Notes: generated by a model not told the origin, from the letters alone. Positions 27,515 to 37,254 are shown, counted from the first letter of the stretch. The stretch is 38,939 bases of DNA from Planctomycetota bacterium (GCA_016872925.1 VGYR01000003.1:1-38939); one strand, 5' to 3'. Made by a program: numbers and translations.

Positions 27515-28669
27515 TCACGAACTGGTCAGGTGGTACGTGGCCAGCCATGCCTTGAAGTCGGGAAGCGTCATGAACTCGACCACCTGCGGGTCGAACAGGT
27601 CCGCCCGGACCGGAGAGGAAGCGTCGGGCACCACGACCCGCAGGCCGGTCGTGAAGATGTCGCCGTCGGGTTGCCCGCTCCTGGGAAACATCTCGGCGAC
27701 CACCCCCTCGTCCTGCTCGATCATGCCCTTGAGCAGCCGGACGGTCTGCACGCCCATCTCGAACGGATTCTGCACCACCATCACGTCGATGTTCCCTTTT
27801 TCCATATGCCCGATGGCCAGATCCTGGGCGTCGAAGGTGGCGACCACGTACCGATCGCGGGTATCGCTTTCCGTGACGACATCGGCGATCGCGGGGGCGT
27901 TGTAGGCCCAGATTCCCACGAGCGCGACGAGATCCTTGTGGTTCTGCGTCGCGTTGCGGACATTGTCGCGGGCGCGGGGCAGATCCATCTCGTCGGCCAT
28001 TCGATCCCGCTCGGCGTAGGCGGAGCCGATCGCCTCCTTGACGCCGTTCATGCGGCTGCGGGCATTGTCGTTGTCGGTGAAGCCGGCGAACTGGACGTAG
28101 CCGCCCTCCTTGGCCGCGCGGGCCTCGAGCAGCGCGCGGGTGGCCGTGCCGAGGGTGCGGCCACCGACGACGTTGTCCGTGCCGATGTAGAAGGAGCGGG
28201 CATCACGGAATGTGTCGCGATTCACGTCGCCGTCGACCGTGATCACCTTGACGCCCTTGCTCCTGAGTTTCCGCATCTCCTCGACGATCGACTGGTTGTC
28301 GGCCTGGATCACGCTGATGGCGACGCCCGCGATGTCGTCCTGCGTCGCATATTGCCGGAGCCGCTCGATCTGCCCCTCGGCGGTGCCGTTGTTCACGTCG
28401 CGGGAAACGGTGAGCCCGGCGGCCTCACAGCCGAACCGCCGTTCCCCTTCCTTCAGGCCGCTGAGGCAGGCATCCCAGAACGGATCATCGCCGTTGGTGA
28501 CGAAGATCAGCCGACTCGGCTTGCGGCTCGCTTCGGCAGCCGGTCGCGGGGTCGGGGCGGCGACGGGATCGGCGGGCTTGCGGGCATCCGAGCAGCCGAG
28601 GGCTGCAAGCGAGACGGCGGCGGCGGTGCCGATGCACAGCCTGCCAAGGATCGATGCGAAGCGGAACAT
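27515..28669 (-). CDS. Sugar ABC transporter substrate-binding lipoprotein (RbsB-like)
   Basis: Lipobox SLAALGC; periplasmic-binding fold RLIFVTNGDDPFWDACLSGLKEGERRFG...ISVIQADNQSIVEEMRKLRSKGVKVITVDGD. Confidence 0.92.
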   Translation of the reverse strand: MFRFASILGRLCIGTAAAVSLAALGCSDARKPADPVAAPTPRPAAEASRKPSRLIFVTNGDDPFWDACLSGLKEGERRFGCEAAGLTVSRDVNNGTAEGQIERLRQYATQDDIAGVAISVIQADNQSIVEEMRKLRSKGVKVITVDGDVNRDTFRDARSFYIGTDNVVGGRTLGTATRALLEARAAKEGGYVQFAGFTDNDNARSRMNGVKEAIGSAYAERDRMADEMDLPRARDNVRNATQNHKDLVALVGIWAYNAPAIADVVTESDTRDRYVVATFDAQDLAIGHMEKGNIDVMVVQNPFEMGVQTVRLLKGMIEQDEGVVAEMFPRSGQPDGDIFTTGLRVVVPDASSPVRADLFDPQVVEFMTLPDFKAWLATYHLTSS

Positions 28670-28690
28670 GGAACGCCTCCAGGAGGTCAG

Positions 28691-29191
28691 TCAGTATCGC
28701 AGGCCGTTCTTTCGCAGGTGAATCGCTGGCTCGAAACCGGTGCCTCCTGCGGCTCGGACTTCTGCCAGCACCACGACGTGGTCGCCGGCGGAGGCCCGGG
28801 CCGTTGGCCGACAGTCGAGCCACGCGGCGGCGTCGGCGAGCGCCGCCGCGCCGCCGGCCGTGCGGACGACCTCCAGGCCGGCGAAAGGATCCGGGTCAGG
28901 CTTGCCGAATCGCGCGAGAAGCGATCGCTGCGACTCGGCCAGAACGCTGACGGTGAATCCTGCGCCCCGGTCGATGGCCCCGAGCAGAGTCCGGGAGGTG
29001 GCGACCGCCACGCTCACCTGCGGCGGCGTGAAACCCGCCTGCATGACCCAGCTGGCGAGCATGCAGCGATCGGCATCGCCTTCCCGCCATGCCACGACGA
29101 ACAGGCCGCTGGGAACGCGGCCGAGGGCTGCTGCGACCGCAGCGTCGTCGGCCGGGGTGTCAGTCTGGGCGGCTGGCTGCATGGACGTCAT
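28691..29191 (-). CDS. Flavin reductase-like domain protein
   Basis: ALGRVPSGLFVVAWREGDADRCMLASWVMQAGFTPPQVSVAVATSRTLLGAIDRGAGFTVSVLAESQ is the flavin_reduct pattern. Start ATG at 29191. Confidence 0.85.
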   Translation of the reverse strand: MTSMQPAAQTDTPADDAAVAAALGRVPSGLFVVAWREGDADRCMLASWVMQAGFTPPQVSVAVATSRTLLGAIDRGAGFTVSVLAESQRSLLARFGKPDPDPFAGLEVVRTAGGAAALADAAAWLDCRPTARASAGDHVVVLAEVRAAGGTGFEPAIHLRKNGLRY

Positions 29192-29435
29192 GCGGATGAT
29201 TGAGGAGGCCGCGGCAGTCTGGCGAACATCGATCTTCGCGGTCTTGCCCCGTTTCCCAGGCTGCGGCCCATCCGCGGGCCGTCCGTTCCTGGTCCTTTCG
29301 GAAACCGGTCCGATGTGCCGATCACTCTGTGGATGCCGATCCGGCGACCATAGAGTGTCGCCGCGGTGATCCGGCTTTGCAAGCCGCGCGTCGTGTGCCA
29401 CGGTCTCGGAGATGCCGCCGGTTCTGCACCTCGCC

Positions 29436-30587
29436 ATGACTCCGTTTCTCCACTCCGGATCGCGTGTGACTCGCCCGCGGAACGGGCGCCGCTGCGCTCG
29501 CGGCCGGCTGTCGAGTCGGGCGCTGATGGGTCTGGTGGCGGTGGCTGCGGTCATGGGGCCCGTGGGACGCTCGCCAGGCGACGTCGTCCCGCCGGCCGCC
29601 GTCGAATCACTGCCCCCGCTCACCTTTCCGGACGACGAGTTCTACGCCGGTGGTGGTGAGGTCCAGTCGCTTCCCCCGGCCCGGTCCTCGGGCCCGGTGG
29701 TGCTCGACGGCGGCTGCGATCCGGGAGGGTCGTGCGTCGAAGGGTGTCCAGGCGCGGGGGGCTACCCGGATTGCTTCGACGACCTCTGGGCGCCGCGGCC
29801 CTGGGGCTGGCAGCTGCTGCCGAACAACCTGATCTACACGAGCTATCTCGCGGGCCCCAAGGAACCGCGGATCGGATCGGTGTGGTACGACGACACCGCC
29901 ACCGACCCACTGGATCCCTCGAAGGAGAATGGTTGGCTCTGGGACACCACGCTCGGGGGCCGCGCATCGATCCTCCGCTATGGCTCCGATACGGTGCTGC
30001 ACCCACAGGGCTTCGAGGTGCAGATCGAGGGTGCGGCGTTCGTCCGGCTCGACCCGCAGGACGATCGCGATCTGCGGTCGGCCGACTACCGGTTCGGCGT
30101 GCCGCTCGTCTACGGCATCGGCCGCTGGCAGACGAAGCTGGCGTACTACCACAACAGCGCCCACCTCGGTGACGAGGCGATGCTCAAGTACCCGACCTTC
30201 CCGCGGGTGAACTACGTCCGCGACTGCATCGTGTGGGGCAATTCCTGGTACGTCTTCGACTGGCTCCGGCTGTACGGGGAAGTGGGCTACTCGTTCTACA
30301 ACTCCGGAGGGTCGCAGCCCTGGGAGTTTCAGTATGGGACGGAGCTCATCCAGGCGCGACCGACCGGCATTCAGGGCGCTCCGTTTCTCGCGATCAACGG
30401 GATGTCGAGGCAGGAGCGCGACTGGGGGGGCAACGTCTGCCTCCAGACGGGTTGGGCCTGGCGCGGCAGCCGCAGTGAGAAACTTTTCCGGATCGGGTTC
30501 GAGTATCTTCAGGGCTCCGATCCGCAATACGAGTTCGTCTTCTACAGCCAGAACCGCTGCGGCATCGGGATGTGGTACGACTACTGA
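29436..30587 (+). CDS. DUF1207 family protein, probable outer-membrane beta-barrel-like secreted protein
   Basis: WQLLPNNLIYTSYLAGPKEPRIGSVWYDD...GGRASILRYGS...GFEVQIEGAAFVRLD...YRFGVPLVYGIGRWQTKLAYYHNSAHLGDE. Start uncertain (29412 or 29436). Confidence 0.8.
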   Translation: MTPFLHSGSRVTRPRNGRRCARGRLSSRALMGLVAVAAVMGPVGRSPGDVVPPAAVESLPPLTFPDDEFYAGGGEVQSLPPARSSGPVVLDGGCDPGGSCVEGCPGAGGYPDCFDDLWAPRPWGWQLLPNNLIYTSYLAGPKEPRIGSVWYDDTATDPLDPSKENGWLWDTTLGGRASILRYGSDTVLHPQGFEVQIEGAAFVRLDPQDDRDLRSADYRFGVPLVYGIGRWQTKLAYYHNSAHLGDEAMLKYPTFPRVNYVRDCIVWGNSWYVFDWLRLYGEVGYSFYNSGGSQPWEFQYGTELIQARPTGIQGAPFLAINGMSRQERDWGGNVCLQTGWAWRGSRSEKLFRIGFEYLQGSDPQYEFVFYSQNRCGIGMWYDY

Positions 30588-30629
30588 GCGGGGGTCCGGA
30601 GCGGCCGCCGATCCTGCGATCGCTCTGCC

Positions 30630-31670
30630 ATGCCACTCCTCGCGATCGAGACGACCTGCGACGAGACTGCGGCCGCGGTGATTGCCCGCAGCCGTGAGGT
30701 GCTCTCGAGCGTGGTCGCCTCGCAGGAGCACCTGCACGCCCGCTGGCGAGGCGTCGTCCCGGAGGTGGCTTCACGGGCACACGTCGACCGGATCGTGCCC
30801 GTGATCGATCAGGCGCTGGACCGGTCCGGCCTGTCGATCCATGACATCGAGGCGGTGGGTGTTGCCGTCCGGCCCGGACTCGTCGGCTCGCTGTTGGTCG
30901 GCCTGGCCGCCGGAAAGGCGATCGCCGCGGCCCGCGGCGTGCCCATCGTGGGCTACGATCACGTGCTTGCCCACCTCTACGCCTGTCGTCTCGCCCGCGG
31001 CGAAGCCCTGGAGTACCCCTGCGTCGGCCTCGTCGCCAGCGGCGGGCACACGTCGCTGTTTCGCATGGATGGGCCGCTCGAGGCCACTCGGCTCGGAGGG
31101 ACGATCGACGACGCGGCCGGGGAAGCCTTCGACAAGGCGGCCAGCCTGCTCGGCCTCGGCTATCCCGGCGGACCCGAGATCGAGAAAGCGGCGATCGGCG
31201 GCGATGCGCAGGCCCATCGTTTCCCGCGGCCACTCGCAGCCGACCGGGATCGACTCGACCTGAGCTTCAGCGGTTTGAAGACGTCCCTGCGGTACCGGGT
31301 GCGGCCGCCGGGGGCCAGCGGCGAACGACCATGCCCGAGCGGTGCCGGCCTCGCCGATCTTGCCGCATCCTTTCAGCGGGCCGTCGTCGACTCGATCGTC
31401 GCCAAGGTCGATCTGGCCCTCGAGAAGACGGGCTGCACAACGCTGGCGGCGGGGGGTGGGGTCGCGGCCAACACGGCCCTGCGAGAAGCCTTGACAGCCG
31501 TCGGCAGTCGGCGGCGGGTGCAGGTGGTCATTCCGCCCCGAGCCCTGTGCACCGACAACGCCGCCATGGGAGCCATCGCCTGGGAGTTGCTGGAAGGTGG
31601 CCACGACGACGGCGCCATGCTCGACGTCACACCGGGAACGGATCGCTCCGCCGCGGCCCGCCGGGCCTGA
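30630..31670 (+). CDS. tsaD: tRNA N6-adenosine threonylcarbamoyltransferase
   Basis: LLAIETTCDETAAAVI; GVVPEVASRAHVDRIVPVI; DHVLAHLYAC; LVASGGHTSLF; DDAAGEAFDKAASLLGLGYPGGPEIEK. Confidence 0.97.
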   Translation: MPLLAIETTCDETAAAVIARSREVLSSVVASQEHLHARWRGVVPEVASRAHVDRIVPVIDQALDRSGLSIHDIEAVGVAVRPGLVGSLLVGLAAGKAIAAARGVPIVGYDHVLAHLYACRLARGEALEYPCVGLVASGGHTSLFRMDGPLEATRLGGTIDDAAGEAFDKAASLLGLGYPGGPEIEKAAIGGDAQAHRFPRPLAADRDRLDLSFSGLKTSLRYRVRPPGASGERPCPSGAGLADLAASFQRAVVDSIVAKVDLALEKTGCTTLAAGGGVAANTALREALTAVGSRRRVQVVIPPRALCTDNAAMGAIAWELLEGGHDDGAMLDVTPGTDRSAAARRA

Positions 31671-31677
31671 ACGACGT

Positions 31678-33138
31678 TCAGAATCCGGCTGCGTTGAACT
31701 GTTCGAACTCGTCGTAGGGCCGGTGCTCGAGATTCACGAATCTCGTGAAGTCGTGCTGCCAGAGCAGCTTCACGTCGCCGATCGGCCCGTTCCGCTGCTT
31801 GGCCACGATGATTTCAGCCTGGCCGCGAACCCGCTCCCGATCCTCGTCGTTGGTCTGGTAGTACTCCTCCCGGTGCACGAACATCACCACGTCGGCGTCC
31901 TGCTCGATGGCGCCGGACTCCCGGAGATGGTTGAGTCGGGGTCGGTTGTCGCGGGAGACTTCCGCCTGCCGGTTCAGCTGGGCGAGGCAGAGGACCGGGA
32001 TGTCCAGCTCGCGTGACATCGCCTTCAGCCGACGGGCGATGCGGGCCACCTGCTCCTGCCGCGGATCTCGGGGGTTGTCGGGCTCGATCAGCTGCAGGTA
32101 GTCGATCACGATCAGCGCAAGCCCCTGCTTCCGCTTCAGCCGGCGGGCCACCGCGGCGATTTCGGTGAGCGTGCGGCTGGGGGTGTCGTCGATGAACAGC
32201 GGGGCCGAACTGATCTCCGAGGACTTCTGCACGAGGCGGCGACGGTCCTCCTGCGAGATCGTGCCGTTTCGCAGCCGATGGCCGTTGACTTGCGACGCGG
32301 AGCAGAGCAGGCGGTCGGCCAGTTCCAGGCTCGCCATCTCGAGGCTCACGAACAGCACCGGCTGCTTCATCGTGATCGCGATATGTTCGGCGATGTTCAT
32401 CGCGAAGGCCGTCTTGCCCATGCTCGGACGGGCCGCCAGGATCACCAGCTCCGAGTTGTGAAGGCCCCCGCACAGCGAGTCGAGATCCGTGAAGCCCGTC
32501 TCGACGCCGCCGATCGCATGCTCATGACGCATCCGGGCGTCCATCCGCACCATCACCTCTTCGAGCACGGCCTGGATGGGCTTCGCCTCCGCGGAACTGC
32601 GACGCTCGAGAATCGAGAAGATCTTTTCCTCGGCCCGGGCGAGGAGCTGCCGAGGCTCGTCGCCCGCGTCGTAGGCGTCGCGGAGAATGTCGGTGCCGGC
32701 GTCGATCAGGGCCCTGAGGATCGCCTTGTCGCGAACGATCGCGGCATAGTGGGTGGCGTGGGCGGCGTGCGGCACGGCCTGAACCACGTCGGCGAGGGCG
32801 GCGGCACCCCCGATCCGCTCGAAGTCGCCCTGGGTTCGGAGCCGCTCGACCACGATCGTGGCATCGATTCGCTTGCCGGAGTCGTGCAACTCGAGAAGGT
32901 GGCGGTACAGGAGCTGATGCGACTCGTCGGAGAAATCCTCCGGGCGGACCACGAGCGAGATGTCGTCGCAGACATCGGGCTTGAGAAGAATGCTGCCCAG
33001 GACGGCCCGTTCGGCATCGACGTTGGCAGGTCGATCCTGGGGCTCGAGCAGTCGCGTGGCCGACGGGCCACCGGCCACCGGACGCCGGGAACGGCGATCT
33101 GGCGAGTCACTGCCGCCGTCACGATTCGATGGAGCCAT
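31678..33138 (-). CDS. dnaB: Replicative DNA helicase DnaB
   Basis: NVDAERAVLGSILL; AARPSMGKTAFAMNIAEHIA; VIDYLQLI; VLCLAQLNRQAEVSRDNRPRLNHLRESGAIEQDADVVMFVHR. Start taken at internal ATG 33138. Confidence 0.96.
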   Translation of the reverse strand: MAPSNRDGGSDSPDRRSRRPVAGGPSATRLLEPQDRPANVDAERAVLGSILLKPDVCDDISLVVRPEDFSDESHQLLYRHLLELHDSGKRIDATIVVERLRTQGDFERIGGAAALADVVQAVPHAAHATHYAAIVRDKAILRALIDAGTDILRDAYDAGDEPRQLLARAEEKIFSILERRSSAEAKPIQAVLEEVMVRMDARMRHEHAIGGVETGFTDLDSLCGGLHNSELVILAARPSMGKTAFAMNIAEHIAITMKQPVLFVSLEMASLELADRLLCSASQVNGHRLRNGTISQEDRRRLVQKSSEISSAPLFIDDTPSRTLTEIAAVARRLKRKQGLALIVIDYLQLIEPDNPRDPRQEQVARIARRLKAMSRELDIPVLCLAQLNRQAEVSRDNRPRLNHLRESGAIEQDADVVMFVHREEYYQTNDEDRERVRGQAEIIVAKQRNGPIGDVKLLWQHDFTRFVNLEHRPYDEFEQFNAAGF

Positions 33139-33198
33139 CGAGGCGCCTCCCTGCCTCCCGGCCGACGACACGCTGCCCTGCCGTTGTCGGACGACCGA

Positions 33199-33732
33199 CT
33201 ACTTGCTGCCGGCGTCGCTGCTGCTGGGGACGACCCACACCTTGAGGTCTCCCTCCACCTCCGGAGCGAGCCTCACCTTGACCGTGTAGAGGCCGACTTC
33301 CTTCAACGGCCCCTGCAGGATGATCTGATCGGGCGCGACCATGAGGTCGAGCTGCTTGAGCGACCGGGAAATCTCGGGGGCCGCGACGGAGCCGTAGAGG
33401 TGGCCCTCGTCGTTGGCGTTCGCTTCGATCGTGACACTCGCCCGGCTGAGTTCCTGCAGCAGGGAGCGCAGTCCCGCCAGCCGTTCCCGGGCGATCTCCT
33501 CCAGTTTGGCCCGGTGCTTTTCCACCATCCGCTTGTGGTGGTCGGTGGCGACCGTCGCCATCCCCTGGGGCAGGAGATAGTTGTAGGCGTAGCCGCGCTT
33601 CACCTCGACGACCTCCCCCTGCTTGCCGAGGTGGTCGACGTTGTGAACGAGCAGCAGCTCGACTCCGCCGCGCTTGCCCTTCGGCAGGCGGCGACCGCTG
33701 GCTTCGACGAGCGGGGATTCTTTGGTGGGCAT
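33199..33732 (-). CDS. rplI: Ribosomal protein bL9 with N-terminal extension
   Basis: VELLLVHNVDHLGKQGEVVEVKRGYAYNYLLPQGMATVAT; start ATG at 33732 gives about 23 residues ahead of the usual bL9 start. Confidence 0.95.
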   Translation of the reverse strand: MPTKESPLVEASGRRLPKGKRGGVELLLVHNVDHLGKQGEVVEVKRGYAYNYLLPQGMATVATDHHKRMVEKHRAKLEEIARERLAGLRSLLQELSRASVTIEANANDEGHLYGSVAAPEISRSLKQLDLMVAPDQIILQGPLKEVGLYTVKVRLAPEVEGDLKVWVVPSSSDAGSK

Positions 33733-33820
33733 GGCGCAACTCCTGGCAATCGAACTCGTGTGTCGGTGGGTGAACAGGACGGGGGGGAAAGGAGCCTTCG
33801 GAATCGGAACGAGACGGGGC

Positions 33821-34303
33821 TCAGAACGGAATGTCGTCGTCGGCAGCCACGCCTCCGGCCGAACGGCCTTCATCATACTCCGGCTCCGCTGGGGCATGGT
33901 CGTCGCCGCCGCCGGAGGCTTCCCGGCCGGCCGGTCGCTGCGCTCGCCCAGGGCCGCCGCTCCGCTGGCCGTCTCCCTTGGAGCCCAAGAGCACCATTTT
34001 CTCGCCGACCACGCGGAGCTTGGAGTTCTTCTTGCCGTCCTTCTCCCAGGTGTCGAGCTTGAGCCGGCCCTCGATCATCAACGGCGCGCCCTTGGACACG
34101 TATTCGCCGGCTATCTCGGCGGTCCGGCCCCAGAGCGTGATGTCGACGAAGGTGGTCTCGTCGACCCACTCCCCGGATGCCGTCTTGCGGCGGTCGTTCA
34201 CCGCGAGGCCGATCTCGGTCACAGCCGTGCCGCTCGAGATGTACCGCAGTTCCGGATCCCTGGTCACGTTGCCCAGCAGCACCACCCTGTTGAAACTCGC
34301 CAT
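33821..34303 (-). CDS. ssb: Single-stranded DNA-binding protein
   Basis: [38 protein letters not shown]; acidic tip DDDIPF; SD GAAGGAGG upstream. Confidence 0.96.
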   Translation of the reverse strand: MASFNRVVLLGNVTRDPELRYISSGTAVTEIGLAVNDRRKTASGEWVDETTFVDITLWGRTAEIAGEYVSKGAPLMIEGRLKLDTWEKDGKKNSKLRVVGEKMVLLGSKGDGQRSGGPGRAQRPAGREASGGGDDHAPAEPEYDEGRSAGGVAADDDIPF

Positions 34304-34408
34304 GGTTTTTGCCTCCTTCGAGAAACTGAACTGATGTTCACTTCAGTATCTTAGTCCCGACCGTGCCGGGCCGCAACCTGGTTTCTCGGCTGATGGCTCC
34401 CTGGGATG

Positions 34409-34786
34409 CTAGTGGGCCGGCGCGGGTGACGGGGGGGCGGCCGTCCGCTTGGGGGCGGCCTCGCCCGCCAGGGCGTGCTGCACGAGCGCGTCGGCGATCC
34501 TGGCATCCACCGTGAGCACGAGTTTGCGGATGATCTCGTCGGTGATTTCGCACTGCCGCTCGAAGGGCACGAGGTTGCCGCCCGGCATCTTGAAGTAGGT
34601 CAGCCAGTACACGCCCTTCTTGTTGCCCTTGATGGGATACGCGAGTTTCCGCTCGTCCCACAGGCGGGCGGCCAGCACGCTCCCGCCGTGGGCCGTGATC
34701 AAATCGGCTACCTGCTGGGCGGCGGCCGAAGGATCCCGGGCGAACTTTGCGGGATCGAGAATGAACATGCCCTCGTAGACCGCCAT
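34409..34786 (-). CDS. rpsF: Ribosomal protein bS6
   Basis: MAVYEGMFILDPAKFARDPSAAAQQVADLITAHGGSVLAARLWDERKLAYPIKGNKKGVYWLTYFKMPG; lies immediately upstream of ssb. Confidence 0.93.
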   Translation of the reverse strand: MAVYEGMFILDPAKFARDPSAAAQQVADLITAHGGSVLAARLWDERKLAYPIKGNKKGVYWLTYFKMPGGNLVPFERQCEITDEIIRKLVLTVDARIADALVQHALAGEAAPKRTAAPPSPAPAH

Positions 34787-34885
34787 GAAAATCAAACTCC
34801 TCTGCGTTGGGTTGGCTAGGTGAGTGGGAACAGGATTGTACGTCGCGTCGTTGCCCGGTGGGTGCGTCAGGTTCCGGTGGGTGCG

Positions 34886-35443
34886 TCAGTTGTGAGCGTT
34901 CATGGCCGCCTGAATGCCCAGGCCGACCCAGTCCTCCGCAGCCGTCGCCGCACGGTCGACCACGGCGGCAACCCGCTCCCGGTCGGCCTGCGAAAACTTG
35001 CCGAGGACGAAATCCGCGGCCTTGCGTCCGGCCGGAACCGGCCCGATGCCCAGCCTGAGCCGGGGAATCGATTCGGTACCCAGCCGAACCAGCACGTCGG
35101 CCAGTCCGTTCTGTCCGCCCGACGATCCCGCGGGCCGGAGCCGGACGGTGTCGAGCGGCAGGTTGAAGTCATCGCAGATTACGATCATGTCAGAATCCTG
35201 GATCTTGTAGAAGTCCCTCGCCGCCAGCACGCTGGAACCGCTGAGATTCATCCAGGTGAGGGGCCAGAGGAGCAGGGCCGGCACGCCCCGGATCGTCGCC
35301 TGGGCCACTTCCCCCTGGAAGCGTTGCCGACGGCTTGGCGAACCCGCTCGGCGGGCGAGCACCTCCAGCACCTCGAAGCCAACGTTGTGTCGCGTGTCCT
35401 TGGAGGCGTTTCCCGGGTTTCCCAGGCCGACAAGAAGTTTCAC
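34886..35443 (-). CDS. pth: Peptidyl-tRNA hydrolase
   Basis: VKLLVGLGNPGNASKDTRHNVGFEVLEVLA; MNLSGSSVLAARDFYKI; ICDDFNLPLDTVRLRPAGSSGGQNGLADV. Start probably GTG at 35443. Confidence 0.95.
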   Translation of the reverse strand: MKLLVGLGNPGNASKDTRHNVGFEVLEVLARRAGSPSRRQRFQGEVAQATIRGVPALLLWPLTWMNLSGSSVLAARDFYKIQDSDMIVICDDFNLPLDTVRLRPAGSSGGQNGLADVLVRLGTESIPRLRLGIGPVPAGRKAADFVLGKFSQADRERVAAVVDRAATAAEDWVGLGIQAAMNAHN

Positions 35444-35487
35444 GGTCGGACCATGCCCTGGCGAACCTCGTGCGCAGGCCGCAGCCA

Positions 35488-36123
35488 TCACTCCTTGGAA
35501 ACTTCGGCCTCACCCTCGTCGCCGGCCTTGCGACCGATGACTTCGGGTTCGACGCCGCCGGTCGGGGCGACCTCTTCGGCCCGCTTGCCGGGAAGGGCAC
35601 ACGTGATGACGGTCTCCTCTGGGTCGCCGGCAGGCCGGGCACCGTGCAGGAGTTCGAGATCCTTGACCTTCAGTGCGTGGCCCAATTCCAGGTGACCGAC
35701 GTTGGCGTACACGAACTCAGGCACATGGTCGGCGGTGCAGTCGAGATCGACCTCGTGCAGCACGAGGTTGACGATCCCCCCCGCCCGCTGGCCGGGACAT
35801 TCACCCTTGAGGTGCACCGGCACCTTGACGCGGATGTGCTCCGAGGCGCTCACGCGGAGAAAATCGACGTGGATCGGCTCCACGCCATAGGTGTCCCACT
35901 GCAGTTCCTTGACGAGGGCCGCCGTCTTGACCGCCCCGGTCAGATTGACGACCCGGCTGCCATGCCGCACCGCCGCCTGCACCGCCTCGCGGCTTGCCGA
36001 CAGGTCGACGCACTTCTCGCCGTGGCCGTAGAGGATCGCGGGCACGCGGCCCTGCGTGCGAAGCCTGCGGCTGTCGCGGGAACCCTTGCCCTTGCGGAGG
36101 GCGACTTCCACCGTGTCACTCAT
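35488..36123 (-). CDS. rplY: Ribosomal protein bL25 (CTC/TL5 family)
   Basis: VEVALRKGKGSRDSRRLRTQGRVPAILYGHGEKCVDLS...VDFLRVSASEHIRVKVPVHLKGECPGQRAGGIVNLVLHEVDLDC; start ATG 36123. Confidence 0.94.
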   Translation of the reverse strand: MSDTVEVALRKGKGSRDSRRLRTQGRVPAILYGHGEKCVDLSASREAVQAAVRHGSRVVNLTGAVKTAALVKELQWDTYGVEPIHVDFLRVSASEHIRVKVPVHLKGECPGQRAGGIVNLVLHEVDLDCTADHVPEFVYANVGHLELGHALKVKDLELLHGARPAGDPEETVITCALPGKRAEEVAPTGGVEPEVIGRKAGDEGEAEVSKE

Positions 36124-36309
36124 CGAAACTCTCGCGTTTTTTACCTGGAAAACCCGGTCCGAAGCCCGTAAGTGTGCCATCCCCGACGGCTTCCGCAAGG
36201 CTGGACCGTGGCGGCCGCAGACCACGCGAATCCAGGGCCCTTCGGGGCTCGGCTCAGGGTTTGGCTCTGGCTTGGCTCGAACGTGCCGCGGCCGGCCGTA
36301 AGGACGGAA

Positions 36310-37254
36310 TCACTGGAACATCATGCTCACCGACTCGTTGCGGTGGATCCGCTTGATGGCCTGGCCCAGCAGGCTGGCCACGGACAGCACGGTGATGTTG
36401 GGCAGCATCTTGCCGGGCGTCAGGGGAATCGAATCGGTGATGATGATCTTGTTGAAGGGGGCGGACCGCAGCCGTTCGATCGCCGGGCCCACGAGCAGCC
36501 CGTGGGTGGCGGCGGCGTAGATCGACTGAGCGCCGTGCTTGTGGAGCACCTCGGCGGCCCCGCAGATCGATCCGGCCGTGCTGATCATGTCGTCGAACAG
36601 GATCGCCGTCTTGCCCTCCACGCTCGCGCCGATGATCGTGGTGCTCTTGGTCGTCTCGGCGGAAAGCCGACGCTTGTCGATGATCCCCAGCGGGGCGCCG
36701 ATGCGGTTGGCATGGCCGAGGGCCCGCTTGATGCCTCCTTCGTCGGCGCTGACGACGACGATGTCCTCCTTGGGGATGTCGAGCGAGGCGAGATGGTTGT
36801 TGAGCACCGGGGCGGCGTAGAGGTGGTCGACGGGCACGTCGAAGAAGCCCTGGATTTGGGCGGCGTGGAGGTCCATCGCCAGCACGCGGTCGGCACCGGC
36901 CCGGGTGATCAGGTTGGCGACGAGCTTCGCCGTGATCGGGACGCGCCCGGAGTCCTTGCGGTCCTGGCGGGCATACCCGAAGTAGGGGATCACGGCCGTG
37001 ATCCGGAACGAGCTGGCCCGTTTGAAGCTGTCGATCATCACGAGCAGCTCCATGATGTGCTCGTTGACCGGCGGGCACGTCGACTGGACGATGAACACGT
37101 CGCGGCCGCGGACGTCCTCATCGATCTTGCAGGAGATCTCCCCGTCGGGAAACCGGCCCAGCGAGATCTTGCCCATGGGCAGATTGAGGTAGCGGCAGAT
37201 GTCCTGCGTGAGCGCGGAGTTGGCCGGACCGCTGAAGATCTTCAGGTCGTTCAT
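36310..37254 (-). CDS. prs: Ribose-phosphate pyrophosphokinase
   Basis: LKIFSGPANSALTQDICRYLNLPMGKISLGRFPDGEISCKIDEDVRGRDVFIVQSTCPPVNEHIMELLVMIDSFKRASS; YFGYARQDRK; PRPP loop VLFDDMISTAGSI. Confidence 0.97.
   Translation of the reverse strand: MNDLKIFSGPANSALTQDICRYLNLPMGKISLGRFPDGEISCKIDEDVRGRDVFIVQSTCPPVNEHIMELLVMIDSFKRASSFRITAVIPYFGYARQDRKDSGRVPITAKLVANLITRAGADRVLAMDLHAAQIQGFFDVPVDHLYAAPVLNNHLASLDIPKEDIVVVSADEGGIKRALGHANRIGAPLGIIDKRRLSAETTKSTTIIGASVEGKTAILFDDMISTAGSICGAAEVLHKHGAQSIYAAATHGLLVGPAIERLRSAPFNKIIITDSIPLTPGKMLPNITVLSVASLLGQAIKRIHRNESVSMMFQ

Noticed and set aside
26298-27905. 535-aa plus-strand ORF opposite the sugar permease
   Set aside because: Shadow frame rich in Arg/His/Asp/Gly, no domain, fully covered by a well-supported permease gene.
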